This document shows, piece by piece, positions 1 through 9,865 of a stretch of 64,000 nucleotides of DNA. The notes below the pieces were generated by a model that saw nothing but the letters and a program-made list of their open reading frames with translations, did not search any database and had not been told where the DNA came from. The DNA is from Pinguiococcus pyrenoidosus (Eukaryota; Sar; Pinguiophyceae; Pinguiochrysidales; Pinguiochrysidaceae): positions 62,001 through 126,000 of the forward strand of contig JAAMXY010001516.1 of the NCBI GenBank assembly GCA_019677205.1, read 5' to 3'. The stretch's first letter is position 1; each line of letters starts with the position of its first letter. The position numbers were made by a program, and so were the translations under genes.

Positions 1-489
1 ATCGGAGATCGAAGGGCGATCACGCAGGAGGACCTGGACAAGCTTGTCTACCTTCAGCAGGCCATGCAGGAGTCCGCCCGCATCTTCGCCGTCATCCCCG
101 GCGTCAAGCGCCTCGCCACGGCGGACATCAAGATCAAGACGAGTGGCAAGGTCATCCCGGCGGGCACGAACATTGTCGTGCCAATGACGAACATGTTCCG
201 GGATGCGGAGATCTGGGACAATCCGGCCGAGTATCGGCCGGAGCGGATGGAGGGCATCCCCTTCACCTCCGCGAAGCACGGGTTCATCCCGTTTGCGTAC
301 GGCACCAGAGCGTGCATCGGCGGCACGCTGGCCGTGACCGAGAGCAAGATGATCATAGCCAAGATCCTCCAGAGGTACCGCATCAAGGAGGACCCGGACT
401 TCAAGCTCCAGATCCTCGGAGGCATCTCGCTGACGTCCGAGAGGGTCAACGTGATTCTCGAGAGGCTGCCGTCGCCGGCCAACGAGTGA
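1..489 (+). CDS. cytochrome P450, C-terminal part (5' truncated by window edge)
   Basis: The open frame runs from base 1 without a start codon and ends at TGA 487-489, giving the last 162 residues of a P450. The K-helix ExxR motif is seen as ESAR. A PERF-like PEYRPER segment follows at about residue 76-82, and the heme-ligand loop reads FIPFAYGTRACIGG, with the Cys thiolate ligand in the canonical FxxGxRxCxG pattern. These order correctly for the C-terminal third of a class II microsomal P450; the I-helix and N-terminal anchor lie outside the window. No intron is needed in this part. Substrate and CYP family cannot be assigned from this fragment. The 3' flank is T-rich, consistent with the end of the gene. 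Confidence 0.93.
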   Translation: MGDRRAITQEDLDKLVYLQQAMQESARIFAVIPGVKRLATADIKIKTSGKVIPAGTNIVVPMTNMFRDAEIWDNPAEYRPERMEGIPFTSAKHGFIPFAYGTRACIGGTLAVTESKMIIAKILQRYRIKEDPDFKLQILGGISLTSERVNVILERLPSPANE

Positions 490-991
490 TGGGGGGCACA
501 GGAGCAATCCAACAAAATCGAACGTGTGCCAGACGGTTTTGGCATCTGGTCAACCGAGGACAGCAATCGATGGTAGAACAACATATCTTGCTTCGCCGAG
601 CGGATCGATCGCATTTGGTTGGCATGGGCCGCCGCTTGGACGCGCCTCTTTTTTTTGTTTTTTTTTTGCCGTCGATGTGCTTTTATCTCCCGAGAGAGTG
701 CCCGTCGATCGCGAACGCCAAAAACGAAGATGAACAACAAAATTATTAAGCCTAAAAAGTTTCTGTTGCATCGACGCCCATCGCTGCTATTCAAGGGCCC
801 GGCAACAAGGCGAGACAATCGAAATTTGACAGCAATCATTTAGAATTGTGAGAAAAGAAGTGCGTAACTAAAAAGTAAAATACAAAAGTCAAATCCCCAA
901 CGTGGTCGCCTCGTTCTTCCTTTTGCGGCCGACCCAGACGCATCCCGTCGTCGTCCGGTAGTTCGCGAGTGCCGCGCCTTTTGCCGCCAAG
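490..991. other. spacer, no gene recognised
   Basis: This holds the P450 3' flank with two oligo-T runs near 650-668 and an A-rich stretch at 840-900. The 261-codon reverse frame at 54-839 runs through the P450 exon and is treated as an antisense shadow. A Kozak-like context leads into the next gene. Confidence 0.6.
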
Positions 992-2028
992 ATGAAGGGC
1001 GCGATCATCACGGGAGGGCAGCACATCATCATGCCGAAACGGTGCGTCGAAGCCGCGTCTCCAACAGCCCAGCCGGCGTTGGCTGGCGAAGAAGCCAATC
1101 CTGAATCTCGCTTTGCTCACGCCGCTTCCGCCTCAGGATGGTCCTCACGGTCCTTCTCGTGGCGGCGGGCATCTTCGTGGGCATCTTCCTCTCGGAGCGC
1201 TTGCGCTTCGGCCACATCACGACGAAGATGACCGAGCGCAACAACAACGTCAAGACGCGCAACGAAGAGCTCCGGTTACAGAAGGTGAGGACCTCCAGAG
1301 CGCCGCGCTCAGCCGCCTCTCCCGCGGATGTAGAGAAGCGAGGGACATCCTAACGATGCTCTCGGCCGTGCAGGAGGGCTACAAAGCTCTGTTCGATGAG
1401 CTCAGCAACCAGCTGAAGACGTGGAAAGGGAACCACGACTTGTCTCTCCTGAGCCAGAAGGCAGAGGTGGGTACGGCCGGCGTCCACTCGTGCGCCGGAC
1501 AAGGCTGCCGCGCGGGAGATACTCAGGACCATGCTTTCCTGAACTTGCCGCACAGGCGGAGACGTTCCAAAGGAGTGCGGACACCCTGCTGACCGGCCTG
1601 ACCGACATGAAGGAGCTGCTGCAGGAGAAGGAGATCGAGCTGCTCGAGAAAGAGCATCTCTTGGCCATCCAACAGGAGCAGCTTCTCGATACGGAAGACA
1701 TGACGGACGAAATGGCAGAGTTCATCAACGAGATGGCACAGAAGGCCAGGGAGGCGGGCATCGCGCTTCCGGAGGGACTGGAAGCCGAGTTCTTCTTCGG
1801 CAGAGACGATGCGGCGGTACGTCGCCCGGTTCAACAAGTGTGACCGTTCCATCTCTTCTTTCTTTTTTCTTTTTTTTTTCTTGGCCCCTTTGCTTCTTTG
1901 AGCCCCACCCTTGCTTTTCATGCGCAACGGCGGCGACCTGATGATCTTGGAATGTCGCTCGGATTCAGCAGGAAGATGACGATATGCTGCTGGAGGAGAT
2001 CCCGATGCAGCAGAGCCCAGCGAAGTGA
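992..2028 (+). CDS. unknown small membrane-anchored coiled-coil protein (5 exons)
   Basis: Spliced by eye from exons 992-1041, 1137-1284, 1374-1466, 1556-1816 and 1969-2028. All junctions are GT-AG and keep phase, giving about 203 residues. A single transmembrane helix (LTVLLVAAGIFVGIFLSERL) lies near residues 19-38. A Glu/Gln/Leu-rich helical segment follows (LLQEKEIELLEKEHLLAIQQ, about residues 113-132) that should form a coiled coil, and an acidic tail ends in QQSPAK. An alternative start at 1138 would remove the first 17 residues and put the helix at the N-terminus. I do not recognise the family. One guess is a single-pass protein with a long cytoplasmic helical domain. Confidence 0.68.
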
Positions 2029-2219
2029 AGCGTCTCGAGCAGGAATGTTGAAATCCCCTTCCCCCCAGAAAGCACCCTCGCTCCGATGAGATCGCTGTGA
2101 ATTGGTGCGCCGGCTTCTTTCCTTGGCCAGCCCCCCATTTCGTGGCTGGTCATATACGTAGAGATGAAAAGGAGTCGACGCGCACCGTGGAAAGTCCAAA
2201 GCGACGAAGCAAGAAACGA
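2029..2219. other. convergent spacer
   Basis: A short spacer between the stop of the membrane coiled-coil gene and the stop of the reverse-strand bL28 gene. Nothing else is recognised in it. Confidence 0.6.
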
Positions 2220-2787
2220 TCATTTGACGCGACCTTCCTCGCAGAGTCTCTGGTAGATCTTGTCGCGGACTCGCAGCCCATGCACCGACTGCAGGTTGCG
2301 GTATTTCAAGAGGTAGTTGTCGATCCCGCCCGCCTTGTCGATGGTCTTCAGCGCCGCGGCCGTCATGTCGAACCTACGGGGTGGACCGCTGAGCCGCGCG
2401 TCTCCTCTCCACCACCTGAATGATTCGCCTTACCCGACCCACTGCTGCAAGATGTCACTCCAGACGCGCTTTCTCTGGCGGTTCGGCTTGAACACCCGCT
2501 TCGTCCTGTGTGATTCGCGTGGCAGAAGTCAGAACTCGCACACCGCTGTGACAATCCAAGGATGGCGCGCCGTACTTCTTCTCCGAGAACGTTATTCGGT
2601 GGCCCGTGCGCACATCGCGCTTCTCATACAAGCCCAGCTTTGACCGCTTGGACACGAGCGGCTTTTTCTATGCGCACAAGAGCTCTGAGATCGAGCACTC
2701 GCCGCAACTTTGGGGTGTTGGTAAGACTACCTGATAGCGGAGGAAATCACGCCACACTGGCGCCACAACTGAGCGGAACCGGTTCAT
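2220..2787 (-). CDS. mitochondrial-type large-subunit ribosomal protein bL28
   Basis: Assembled on the reverse strand as four exons. The first is ATG 2787-2731 (MNRFRSVVAPVWRDFLRYQ, a basic presequence-like N-terminus). The second carries KRSKLGLYEKRDVRTGHRIT. The third reads KKTKRVFKPNRQRKRVWSDI, and the last reads GFDMTAAALKTIDKAGGIDN followed by YLLKYRN. The GLY...GHxxxFS core, the KR.FKPN motif and the TIDKAGGIDNYLL end are the bL28 hallmarks as seen in mitochondrial L28/MRPL24. The protein is about 118 residues. Introns are short and in phase (the third begins gtaaggcg). It should act in the mitochondrial 50S-like subunit; a plastid location is less likely because no signal peptide precedes it. 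It is divergent from the plastid-targeted gene at 3102. Confidence 0.84.
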
Positions 2788-3101
2788 TGCGATTTGGATG
2801 AGGAAAGGTAACGAAAGGCGCCTAGAAAAGGGGGCCTTCTCGTACGAATTTGTGGCGCATCTGCGTTTCCGCCGCGTACATTGGCTTTGAACATATTTCA
2901 AAAATTGATTTAAAAATAATATTTTCAAAGAATTCAGATCATTTAAATTAAAATGTTTTGTATTTACTATAATAAAATATTGAAATATACTTTAAAATAG
3001 CAATGGGGTTTTGGGAGGGCAGCTTTGGCGCGCGAAAGCGAAAGAGTGCACAAACTACGCCTCTGGCCCGCCGAAGCTCCCTTCCCTTTGGCGGAGACAC
3101 G
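2788..3101. promoter_or_regulatory. AT-rich divergent promoter spacer
   Basis: The spacer separates the starts of the reverse bL28 gene and the forward plastid-protein gene. Bases about 2885-3001 are almost pure A/T, in sharp contrast to the GC-rich exons on both sides. The same arrangement recurs at other divergent gene pairs in the window. The promoter role is inferred from position and composition. Confidence 0.5.
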
Positions 3102-4441
3102 ATGTCAAGTCGCTTGCTGCCGCTTCTACTGCTCCTGATGGTCAAGGACGGTTGCTGGAGCTTCCAGTCCGCGCTGCTGGCCAAGCAAACGTGCTTCTCG
3201 CCTACTTCGCGGCCATTCTTCGGACGAGCTGGGCCTCCAAGACTCGATGCGAAGGCCGAAGGGTTCTCGAAGAATGACGATGAGGGGTACATTGCGCTCG
3301 TAGCGCGGCTCTACCGGAGTCTCCAGCGTCCAACTAACCCCGATTCGACGCCTTTTTGCCCCAAAGCGACATGTTTGAGATGGACGTGAACATTCAAGAT
3401 CTCTTCCGGTACACAGCCAACGTAAAGAGGATCTGCGGGGCTCTGGAGCAGCAAGGTGCGGCTGACGTGGCATCAGGCCTCATCTTACATCACCAAGTCC
3501 CAACTCCTCAACGTCGTCAAATGCTGCGGGCGAAACAGGCGTGGAGAATCCGGGTGGGCGGTTGATCTTGCACGTGGACGACAGCCCCGAGTGGCTCTTC
3601 TTGCAGGTGCGTTGCGAGAAGCGTGGATCTTCGCGAAGGGGGTCGCCCCATCACATTCACGTAATCTGCTATGAATTTATGCATCCGCAGGCCGCCTATG
3701 ATCAGGGAGTGCGAACCTTCGCTGTGAAGAGCGGCGCCTTGCTGCGGGAGTTGCATCGATCCCTGCCGGAGGATGCGGACTTTCACTTGATCTGTAGATT
3801 CAACGCGAAAGTGGCACAGAGGCTCAAGAAGATGCCCCAGGTACGGCATTCAGGCGGAAGAGAAACGAGGGGACTAGTGGTCGAGCTCAAGCTGACGAGG
3901 CGGGCGACGCTTCTTGTGGCATGTCCTGCTCTTCTAGGTCAGGGCAGTGCTGGTGGAGACGCCCGAGCACACGGAGCAGCTGTGCCGAATCGTGGCAGGC
4001 GAGCGCGAGCGCCAGTCAGGCAAAAAGCTCACTCGTGTGAGCCGTTCCCGAGCCGACTTCCTCCTCTCCAAGGAAGGTGGCAACCAACCCAACAAGCCCC
4101 GGTTCGGTGTCATCGTCGACGCGGGCAAGCTAGAGGGGGCGGGGATCCGGCAGGCGCTGAGCCGCCACGCAGCAGTTTTGAGCGATCAGCAGGCTGGCGC
4201 TGTCCTGGCGGTCGCAATGGATGAGAACATAGAGGACAAGGTTGAGGAGACCATTCAACTGCTCGCGCAGTTGGATGACGAGGACATGGACGTCACGGTG
4301 CCCTTGACCTTCCCAACGACGCCCGTAGAAAGCCTCTTCGGGGCCTTCAAGAACGCAAGCGTCCCGCTGCAAAGAGTATCCTTCGTGGTCCAGCTGGGTG
4401 ATCTGGCGAAGCGATTAGACGTCCGGCCCAAGGAGTCGTAG
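3102..4441 (+). CDS. plastid-targeted protein of unknown function (5 exons)
   Basis: Exons 3102-3286, 3367-3455, 3539-3606, 3691-3840 and 3938-4441 join in phase to about 331 residues. The N-terminus MSSRLLPLLLLLMVKDGCWS is a classic signal peptide. The next residue is Phe (FQSALLAKQTCFSPTSRPFF), so the pre-sequence reads as signal peptide plus transit peptide with Phe at +1, as in red-lineage complex plastids. The mature part starts near residue 50. It contains HVDDSPEWLFLQ, a run predicted to be alpha/beta (VRAVLVETPEHTEQLCRIVA) and a C-terminal stretch (PVESLFGAFKNASVPLQRVS). No catalytic motif was recognised and no transmembrane helix is seen in the mature part. Function is unknown; location in the plastid stroma or periplastid space is inferred. 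Confidence 0.78.
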
Positions 4442-4912
4442 AGCAACGAAGACGCACACCTGCAGTCCGTGAAGTCCGTGGCTTGTGCGTTGGCTTCGCA
4501 GCGTGCACACCATGAAACGATTTTGCTTTTGTCTTCTGTTTCCGGATCTACGCTCGTCCTAGTGCTGTCCTGCTCAGAAGGAAAGAAAGTGCTCTTCCCA
4601 GCTGCCTGCCATGAACGCTCTGGCGCGGTGAACCAACGCCGTGTCGTCCACGCTTCCTTCAGCTCTTGTTGTCATCGCTGAAGCGCTCTGGCGCTCTGGC
4701 GCTCTGGCAACCTGCGACCGCGGCTGCTCTCTTTACCCAACCCCCGCAGGACCCCTGGAACGGATGAGAGCGACGTCAACTTCCACACTCATCAACGGAG
4801 AAGACGATCAGATCGTCAAGAAGGACGCTCATCTGGCCAGCGAGAGCCCAAGAAACCTTCCGGTTCTACGAAGGAGTGGGAATCGCTAGAACGTGGCATC
4901 TGCCGGTAGAGA
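4442..4912. other. spacer, no gene recognised
   Basis: Tandem same-strand spacer. It contains a short repeat of gctctggc near 4683-4708 and small open frames without coding character. It presumably carries the 3' end of the plastid-protein gene and the promoter of the methyltransferase gene. Confidence 0.55.
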
Positions 4913-5821
4913 ATGGACGACGACGAGCCGGACCTCCAAGCTATGGGCTTCCTGTTCGACGCGGCGGCCAGCAAGGCAGAAGTGCGCTTCACGGTCGGCG
5001 ACCAAGCCTTCTCCATCCTGTGCATCGCCGACGACGATCCAGGGGCGCTCCAGTCGGGCCAGTACGTGTGGCCCGCTGCACAGGCTCTTGCCAGCTATGT
5101 CGTGGAGCAGTTGGAGAGCGGCAAGCTTCCGCGCGAAGGCGTCTGCGTGGAGCTGGGAGCCGGCTGTGGCCTCTGCGGCATTGCGGTGGCCTGCTGCCCG
5201 GCTGCGGCGTTCCAGCAGGTGGTCCTCACGGACCACGATCCGGGCACCTCGGCAACGGCGAGGCGCAACATAGAGCTACAAGAGGATCGGCTTCGTGCGG
5301 AGGTGCGCACAGAGCAGCTGCAGTGGGGCGAGAAATGCAGCGGAGTCGAGATGGTGAGAAAAGAAGCGCGGAGGCCCAAGCAAGGAGATCTGATGTGACG
5401 CTTCCTCGTCTTTCTTTGGCTTTGTAAGGCAAGCTTGATGCTGGGAAGCGATGTCATCTATGACGTGAGTGTCGTCGAGCCACTCTTCAAGACGGTGGAC
5501 GAGCTGCTCCTGCCCGTCGGGGTCTTCGTCATGTGCCAGAGCTTTCCGTATCCCACCGAGATCGAAGCCGCGATCGACGTGTGCTGCGAACGGTACCGCC
5601 TCTCTAGCGACGTCGTCTACGATCACCTGGACGCCCCTGCCTCGACGAAACTGCGGACGTATCGTCGCCAATGGAAAGAAGAAAGAGAAACCACCAAAGC
5701 CGCTGGAGAATGCATCGATGAGCCGACCGAGGGCAAGCCAGCGGCCTCGGAGGAGCGGATGCGGGCGATGAATCATGACGAGCCCGAGGCTGTGCCTGCC
5801 ACTACACAGCCAGCGACTTGA
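4913..5821 (+). CDS. METTL21/FAM86-type protein (lysine) methyltransferase
   Basis: Two exons, 4913-5353 and 5429-5821, give 277 residues. The class I SAM-binding motif I reads VCVELGAGCGLCGIAVA. Motif post-I is VVLTDHD, and the signature of the METTL21/Methyltransf_16 group is kept as LGSDVIYD (DxxY), with SGQYVWPAA upstream matching the usual G..vWp segment. Members of this family methylate lysines of chaperones and translation factors. The substrate here is unknown. The C-terminus (after about residue 215) is a charged extension rich in Glu and Lys. The gene is convergent with the E2-like gene; the two stops are 242 bases apart. A second, fused methyltransferase domain of the same type lies at 56035. 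Confidence 0.85.
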
Positions 5822-6063
5822 CGAGGCGACAGCGCAGGAGGTACCTGTGCTGCTGCGCTCCTTCGACAAGGTTCCGCGCCGCCAAAAGCAGCGGGAGACG
5901 GCTGTCGCCGGGGTCGATGGAAACGCCCGTCCGGCTCTGTCGTCGCCGTCCTACGGCGTCGGCGTTTCTGGGACCTCGGGGACGGCGCCCGCAGTTGATC
6001 ATGCATCACGTGCAGTTCAAGCAAGGCTCCCTTCTGGCGATCTCTATCTGGACCGCTCAGCCT

Positions 6064-7254
6064 TCAGGGCAAGGGGAAGACCCGGGGCGCCTTGCGGTTT
6101 GCGGTTTGTCCCAGCTTGGGCAGCTTCAGGTCTGTTGGAGTTCTTCCCGAGTGGAAGACAGTCATTGGTAGCGTAAAGCACCCCTTCTCTTTCCCTTCGG
6201 CCCTTCGGGGGGGGTTGGGAAAGCCTTTTCCGCTGCTTTCAAGAGCATCGGCGTCTTGTTCCTTGAGGGCCTCATCCGTCTCGACGTCTTGGTCACCACG
6301 GTCGGGTTCGCATTGCCGAGCTTGCACAAGGGCTTTCGTGGCGGCCAGCTCCTGCTGCAGCGCCACCCATTGAAAGCAACCTCTCCTGCGATCGAGGATA
6401 TCCCTCATCACCTGCCCGTTCCGAGCCAAGTTGGCTTCCACCCGGGTCAAGTACTTGTCGTAGTGCTCGAAGAACAGCTTCCGCACGAGCTGCTGAATGG
6501 GTTTCGGAAGGGACGCATGCATGGGCGTGTTCCCGACCATGTCCAGCACGGCAATTCGAATGGTCTCGTGCGCGATGGCGTCGTTGTAGTCGGTCACGTC
6601 CGCCTCTTTGGCGGTCTTCACGAATTCGGGCTCGTTGGCCAACGGACGTTCACTCAACAGGGACCGGATGGACAGCAGCACCGATCCTAGGGTGTTCACG
6701 GGCACCCAGCCAGGCCCCGCACAGGTGTCCAGGGTAGACAGGATTACCGAGCCGTCGGCGCAGAGACTGGGATTGAGGCGCACGCGGCCTCCGCCGTTGG
6801 TCATGTGCTTGACGCGCGGGGGGTTCTGCGGGTAGTCGTCGGGGCACTCCAGTACAAAGTAGAAGAAGCCGCATTCGTAGGGCGTGCCCATCGGCCCGGT
6901 CACAAGACCGTGCACTCTCGCGGCCTGCGAAGATGGCAGGGAGGTGAACCGAGCCAAGCGGCGCTGTATCTTTCGTCCACTTTCTGGGCTTTCGCACCTT
7001 CTGCTCATCTGGGAAACAGAAGATGCCATCAATAGGGTCTCTGCGTAAACTCTGCAGATCCTTCTGAATCCTCCGCAGCGCTGCTCTGAAGTCAAGGAGA
7101 GCGAGGATGCAGAACGCTGAGTGCTGAGGACCCTATGGAGAGAGAGTGCGCGCGGAGGGGGGGGATGGGCGCCGGAACGTCACCTGGTAGGACGTCGAGC
7201 CGCTTCCAAAATCGGATCAAACGGGTCCCAGAATACGGCTTGTCCTGTCGGCAT
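6064..7254 (-). CDS. UBE2Z-like ubiquitin-conjugating enzyme lacking the catalytic Cys
   Basis: Reverse-strand exons 7254-7184, 7085-6998 and 6924-6064 give 339 residues. The N-terminal helix RRIQKDLQSLRRDPIDGIFC, the VHGLVTGPMGTPYECGFFYF beta-meander and NPPRVKHMTNGGGRVRLNPS align along their length with UBE2Z/USE1. So does the C-terminal helical extension (DYNDAIAHETIRIAVLDMV, then FFEHYDKYL), which ordinary E2s lack. UBE2Z normally passes ubiquitin or FAT10 from UBA6. At the catalytic position, where UBE2Z has KVCLSILGTW, this protein reads SVILSTLDTC, so Cys is replaced by Ile and a Cys appears four residues before GPGW. Either the chemistry is lost (a UEV-like role) or another Cys is used. 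The last 60 residues are Lys/Glu/Pro-rich and unconserved. Confidence 0.85.
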
Positions 7255-8220
7255 GATGGAGCGCAGGCATACGGGCGCGCAGCCGGGCCGATGGCAGTCG
7301 AGTCTGCCCCAAAGCGCGCGCCAGAGGCACGGTTTTTTTTTTTGCGTGTTTCCCTCCGCGAACGCGAAAGATCCATGCACGTGGTCGTTTGCATTTATAG
7401 ATAGAGAAAAGCAAAATATCATATTTAAAATTATAAAAATATGTATAAAGATTTTTTTGATCAACGGCCAAAGGGATTCTCAGCTGATCTGAAAACAGGT
7501 CGGCGTCGTCACGCTAGTCCAGCAGTTGATTTTAAAGTGATAACAATCCTGCAAGCCAAACTACCACATAATAATTAAGAAAGATAATTATGTTCAAATT
7601 CAAATAATATATGTTTCAGAACATCCTATATGTTTTAATTGATATAGTAACTGTTGGAAATCCAACATCCAACATGGTTGGCTCGGCTGAGAATGAGCGA
7701 CTGCTGCAGCTCTTGAGCGTAGTGGTGGCGTTTCTCCGCTCAAGTGTGCCGTGCATGTCCATAGCTGCGTCCGATTTCGCGACTGGCGTCACTTCTGCTG
7801 CGGATGTCGGAGCGACGCGCGCACTTCTGCTTTGGCTTTCTCTGTGCTTGGGAAGTTTGTCTGCTCCTGCGCGCTGCCTCCTGCGTAGGCTAGCCGCCCG
7901 GAAAACAAGCAATCCAGCCAGCCACTTCGCCTCGACTCCGAGGTCAGGCCAAGCACGCTCCCCAGCGACGATGTTGCAGGGGCCCAGCGACGATGTTGCA
8001 GGGGGGTGCCGTTGAGCAAGGGCGCCTCGGCGGACAGCACAGCAGCTGCCGCCACGCTTGCACTGCACTTCACCTTGATGGCGCATGCGCGTGACATCGC
8101 GCGACTTCTTCCGGCTCCCGGTGGCGGGAAAATGGGGCGCGTGTGATTCGTCGGCTGGTCTTCGTCGGCTGCTGACGACGGGGATCTCACATCACACCGG
8201 TGGTGCGTTCCCCTCCCGGG
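7255..8220. other. long spacer with AT-rich trough; no convincing gene
   Basis: Bases about 7400-7640 are very AT-rich (divergent promoter character upstream of the E2-like gene). From 7650 to 8190 the DNA is GC-rich again and open on both strands (134-156 codons), but I find no splice-consistent exon, no domain and no start with good context. A 22-bp tandem duplication sits at 7961-8004. Confidence 0.5.
7961..8004. repeat. two perfect tandem copies of a 22-bp unit
   Basis: The unit cccagcgacgatgttgcagg plus gg is repeated head to tail at 7961-7982 and 7983-8004. Confidence 0.9.
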
Positions 8221-8509
8221 ATTGGTGAGAATCCATCTTCAAGCACGATTTCATTGGCCTCGTCCGAACATCAACCAGGTTCAGCCAATGGAGCCGCAGT
8301 CTTCGTGATCGTGCTTCGCGGTCAGCAGAATAGCAGCAGGTGCGGCCCGCTCCAAGTGCCCGACGTTGCACTGCACCGACTTTCAGGCTTGTACCGAATT
8401 GGCGCTGCCGGATCTTCCGTTGGCCGCGGTCCGCAGGTTTGAACTCGATTGGTGGCATGCATCCAATTGGCGGCTTTGACGCTGTCCACCTCAGTTTAGT
8501 TCCTCCAAT
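8221..8509. promoter_or_regulatory. CCAAT-box cluster (both orientations)
   Basis: Eight CCAAT/ATTGG pentamers lie within about 290 bases: at 8221, near 8252, 8284, 8398, 8448 and 8505, plus an overlapping pair in ccaattgg near 8463. Fewer than one is expected by chance. In eukaryotes this pentamer is the core site of the NF-Y complex. The cluster lies upstream of the Gln-rich gene starting at 8998. Regulatory function is inference. Confidence 0.45.
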
Positions 8510-8997
8510 CACCGCTCAACAGGTGGAGCAGCTTTCCTGCCCGCGCGTGCTACGGCTCCACAGCGGCAGTTGCCTAGCGTGGTTGGCTTACGCGTGATAT
8601 CCCGTTTAGCTGCTTCTTCAAGGGGTTCGGCCAAGGAGGTGGAAAGCCGCCTTCCGCTTCCCAACGCCACCGTCGTTTGCATGGCAGACCCGACGCCCCG
8701 AATGGCCCTGGCGCGCAGATTGCCGCGTCGCTCCCCTCTCGACAACGCGAAGCTCGAGAACAACATGTGTGCACAGGCGGAGGAAAAGCTTGCTGTGGCG
8801 CCCACCCTGGTGCGTGAACCTCAGATGACGCAGATTCTGGACAGCGATCTGCCAGCATGCTGCGGCGCCGGCAAGCACCTGGGCTTCCAAGCCCGACGCA
8901 GCAGCTGTGAAGAGCACTTGTCAGGCAGCCTGGAACGGCCCTGTGGAGGAGGCCGGCAATGGTAGAGGCGTGCAGTGGCGGTGGAACGCGCGAGAAC

Positions 8998-9594
8998 ATG
9001 TCGGAATTGCTGGGGGAGAAGCTCTGCCGTGGGCGCTACGAAGTGCAGCGAGGCAGATCCAAGCTGCCTCCAGCGCAGGTGGCTTGGAGGCACGTGCCTG
9101 TAGAGACAGAACGCGGGTGTGCAGAGGAGCGTTTGCAGACGAAAGCGCCATCTGAAGACTGCAAGCTCGTGGGCAGCAAGGCCCGCCTGAGCTGGACGGG
9201 ACATGGTGGTGTTCCTCGCCACGGCAAAAGCCGCACCTAACCCCTCTCCTGCCTCTGCGTCTCACAGGCCGCAGCTGAGTCACGGAAGCGCTCGAGAGAT
9301 GGAGGACTAGAACAGCAGGAGCAAGTAGAGCAGCAGCAACAGCAGCAACAGCAGCAACAGCAGCAACAGCGGCATCAGCAGGAGAATGTAGCCGGTAGCA
9401 AGAAGAGACGAGTCCCGACTTTGGAGATGCTAGACTTTCTGGACTCGGCTTCCTTCTGGAGAGACGTGCGAGACATGGAGGCCGAGGCGATTCTACAAGC
9501 ACAAGGAGAGGACAACACGGTGGAAATAAGGGCATTCGCGTACGACTCGGACGGCGAGACCGACAGCGAAGACGAGGACCGCTGGGAAGAGTGA
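8998..9594 (+). CDS. unknown acidic, Gln-rich (polyQ) protein
   Basis: Two exons are proposed: 8998-9168 (MSELLGEKLCRGRYEVQRGR onward) and 9268-9594, joined in phase 0 across a GT-AG intron with a ctaac branch-like site; about 165 residues. The second exon is the secure part. It starts AAESRKRSRDG, has an uninterrupted 13-residue Gln run coded by mixed CAG/CAA, then a basic patch (SKKRRVP) resembling a nuclear localisation signal. It ends in an acidic tail with DSDGETDSEDEDRWEE. No known domain. A nuclear role is likely from composition only. The first exon and start are less certain; an open frame further upstream (from ATG 8681) could belong to a 5' exon. Confidence 0.55.
9331..9369 (+). 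repeat. CAG/CAA trinucleotide repeat (13 codons, polyQ)
   Basis: Alternating CAG CAG CAA units in frame within the preceding gene code for 13 Gln. The CAA interruptions should limit expansion. Confidence 0.9.
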
Positions 9595-9865
9595 TTCTGC
9601 GCCATGCGCTTCCCGTCGAAGCGGTCCCCTTCGTGTACGCGTGCTCAGATCCGTGGCCTGTCGAGGAGGCATGCCACGATCGGCACATAGACTCCTCCAA
9701 CTCCTTCAACTCCGGAGCCCGTGGGCTCGTGCGGTTTGCGGTATTCTTTTCCGACGTTTCTGCTGATCTGTAATTCAGAACTGGCCAAGCGACAACATGT
9801 GCAGGAGTAGACTGTCGCGCCGAGGGGCCAAGGGGTTTTCTCCCAGCCTTTCTCTTCTCTAGACT

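Noticed and set aside
54-839. Reverse open frame of 261 codons
   Set aside because: Antisense to the P450 exon; no domain, ends in T-rich spacer.
7611-8190. Candidate gene (open on both strands)
   Set aside because: No domain, no splice-consistent partner exons; starts inside AT-rich spacer.
8921-9709. Reverse open frame of 262 codons
   Set aside because: Antisense to the Gln-rich exon; its Ala/Val repeats are the reverse of the CAG tract.
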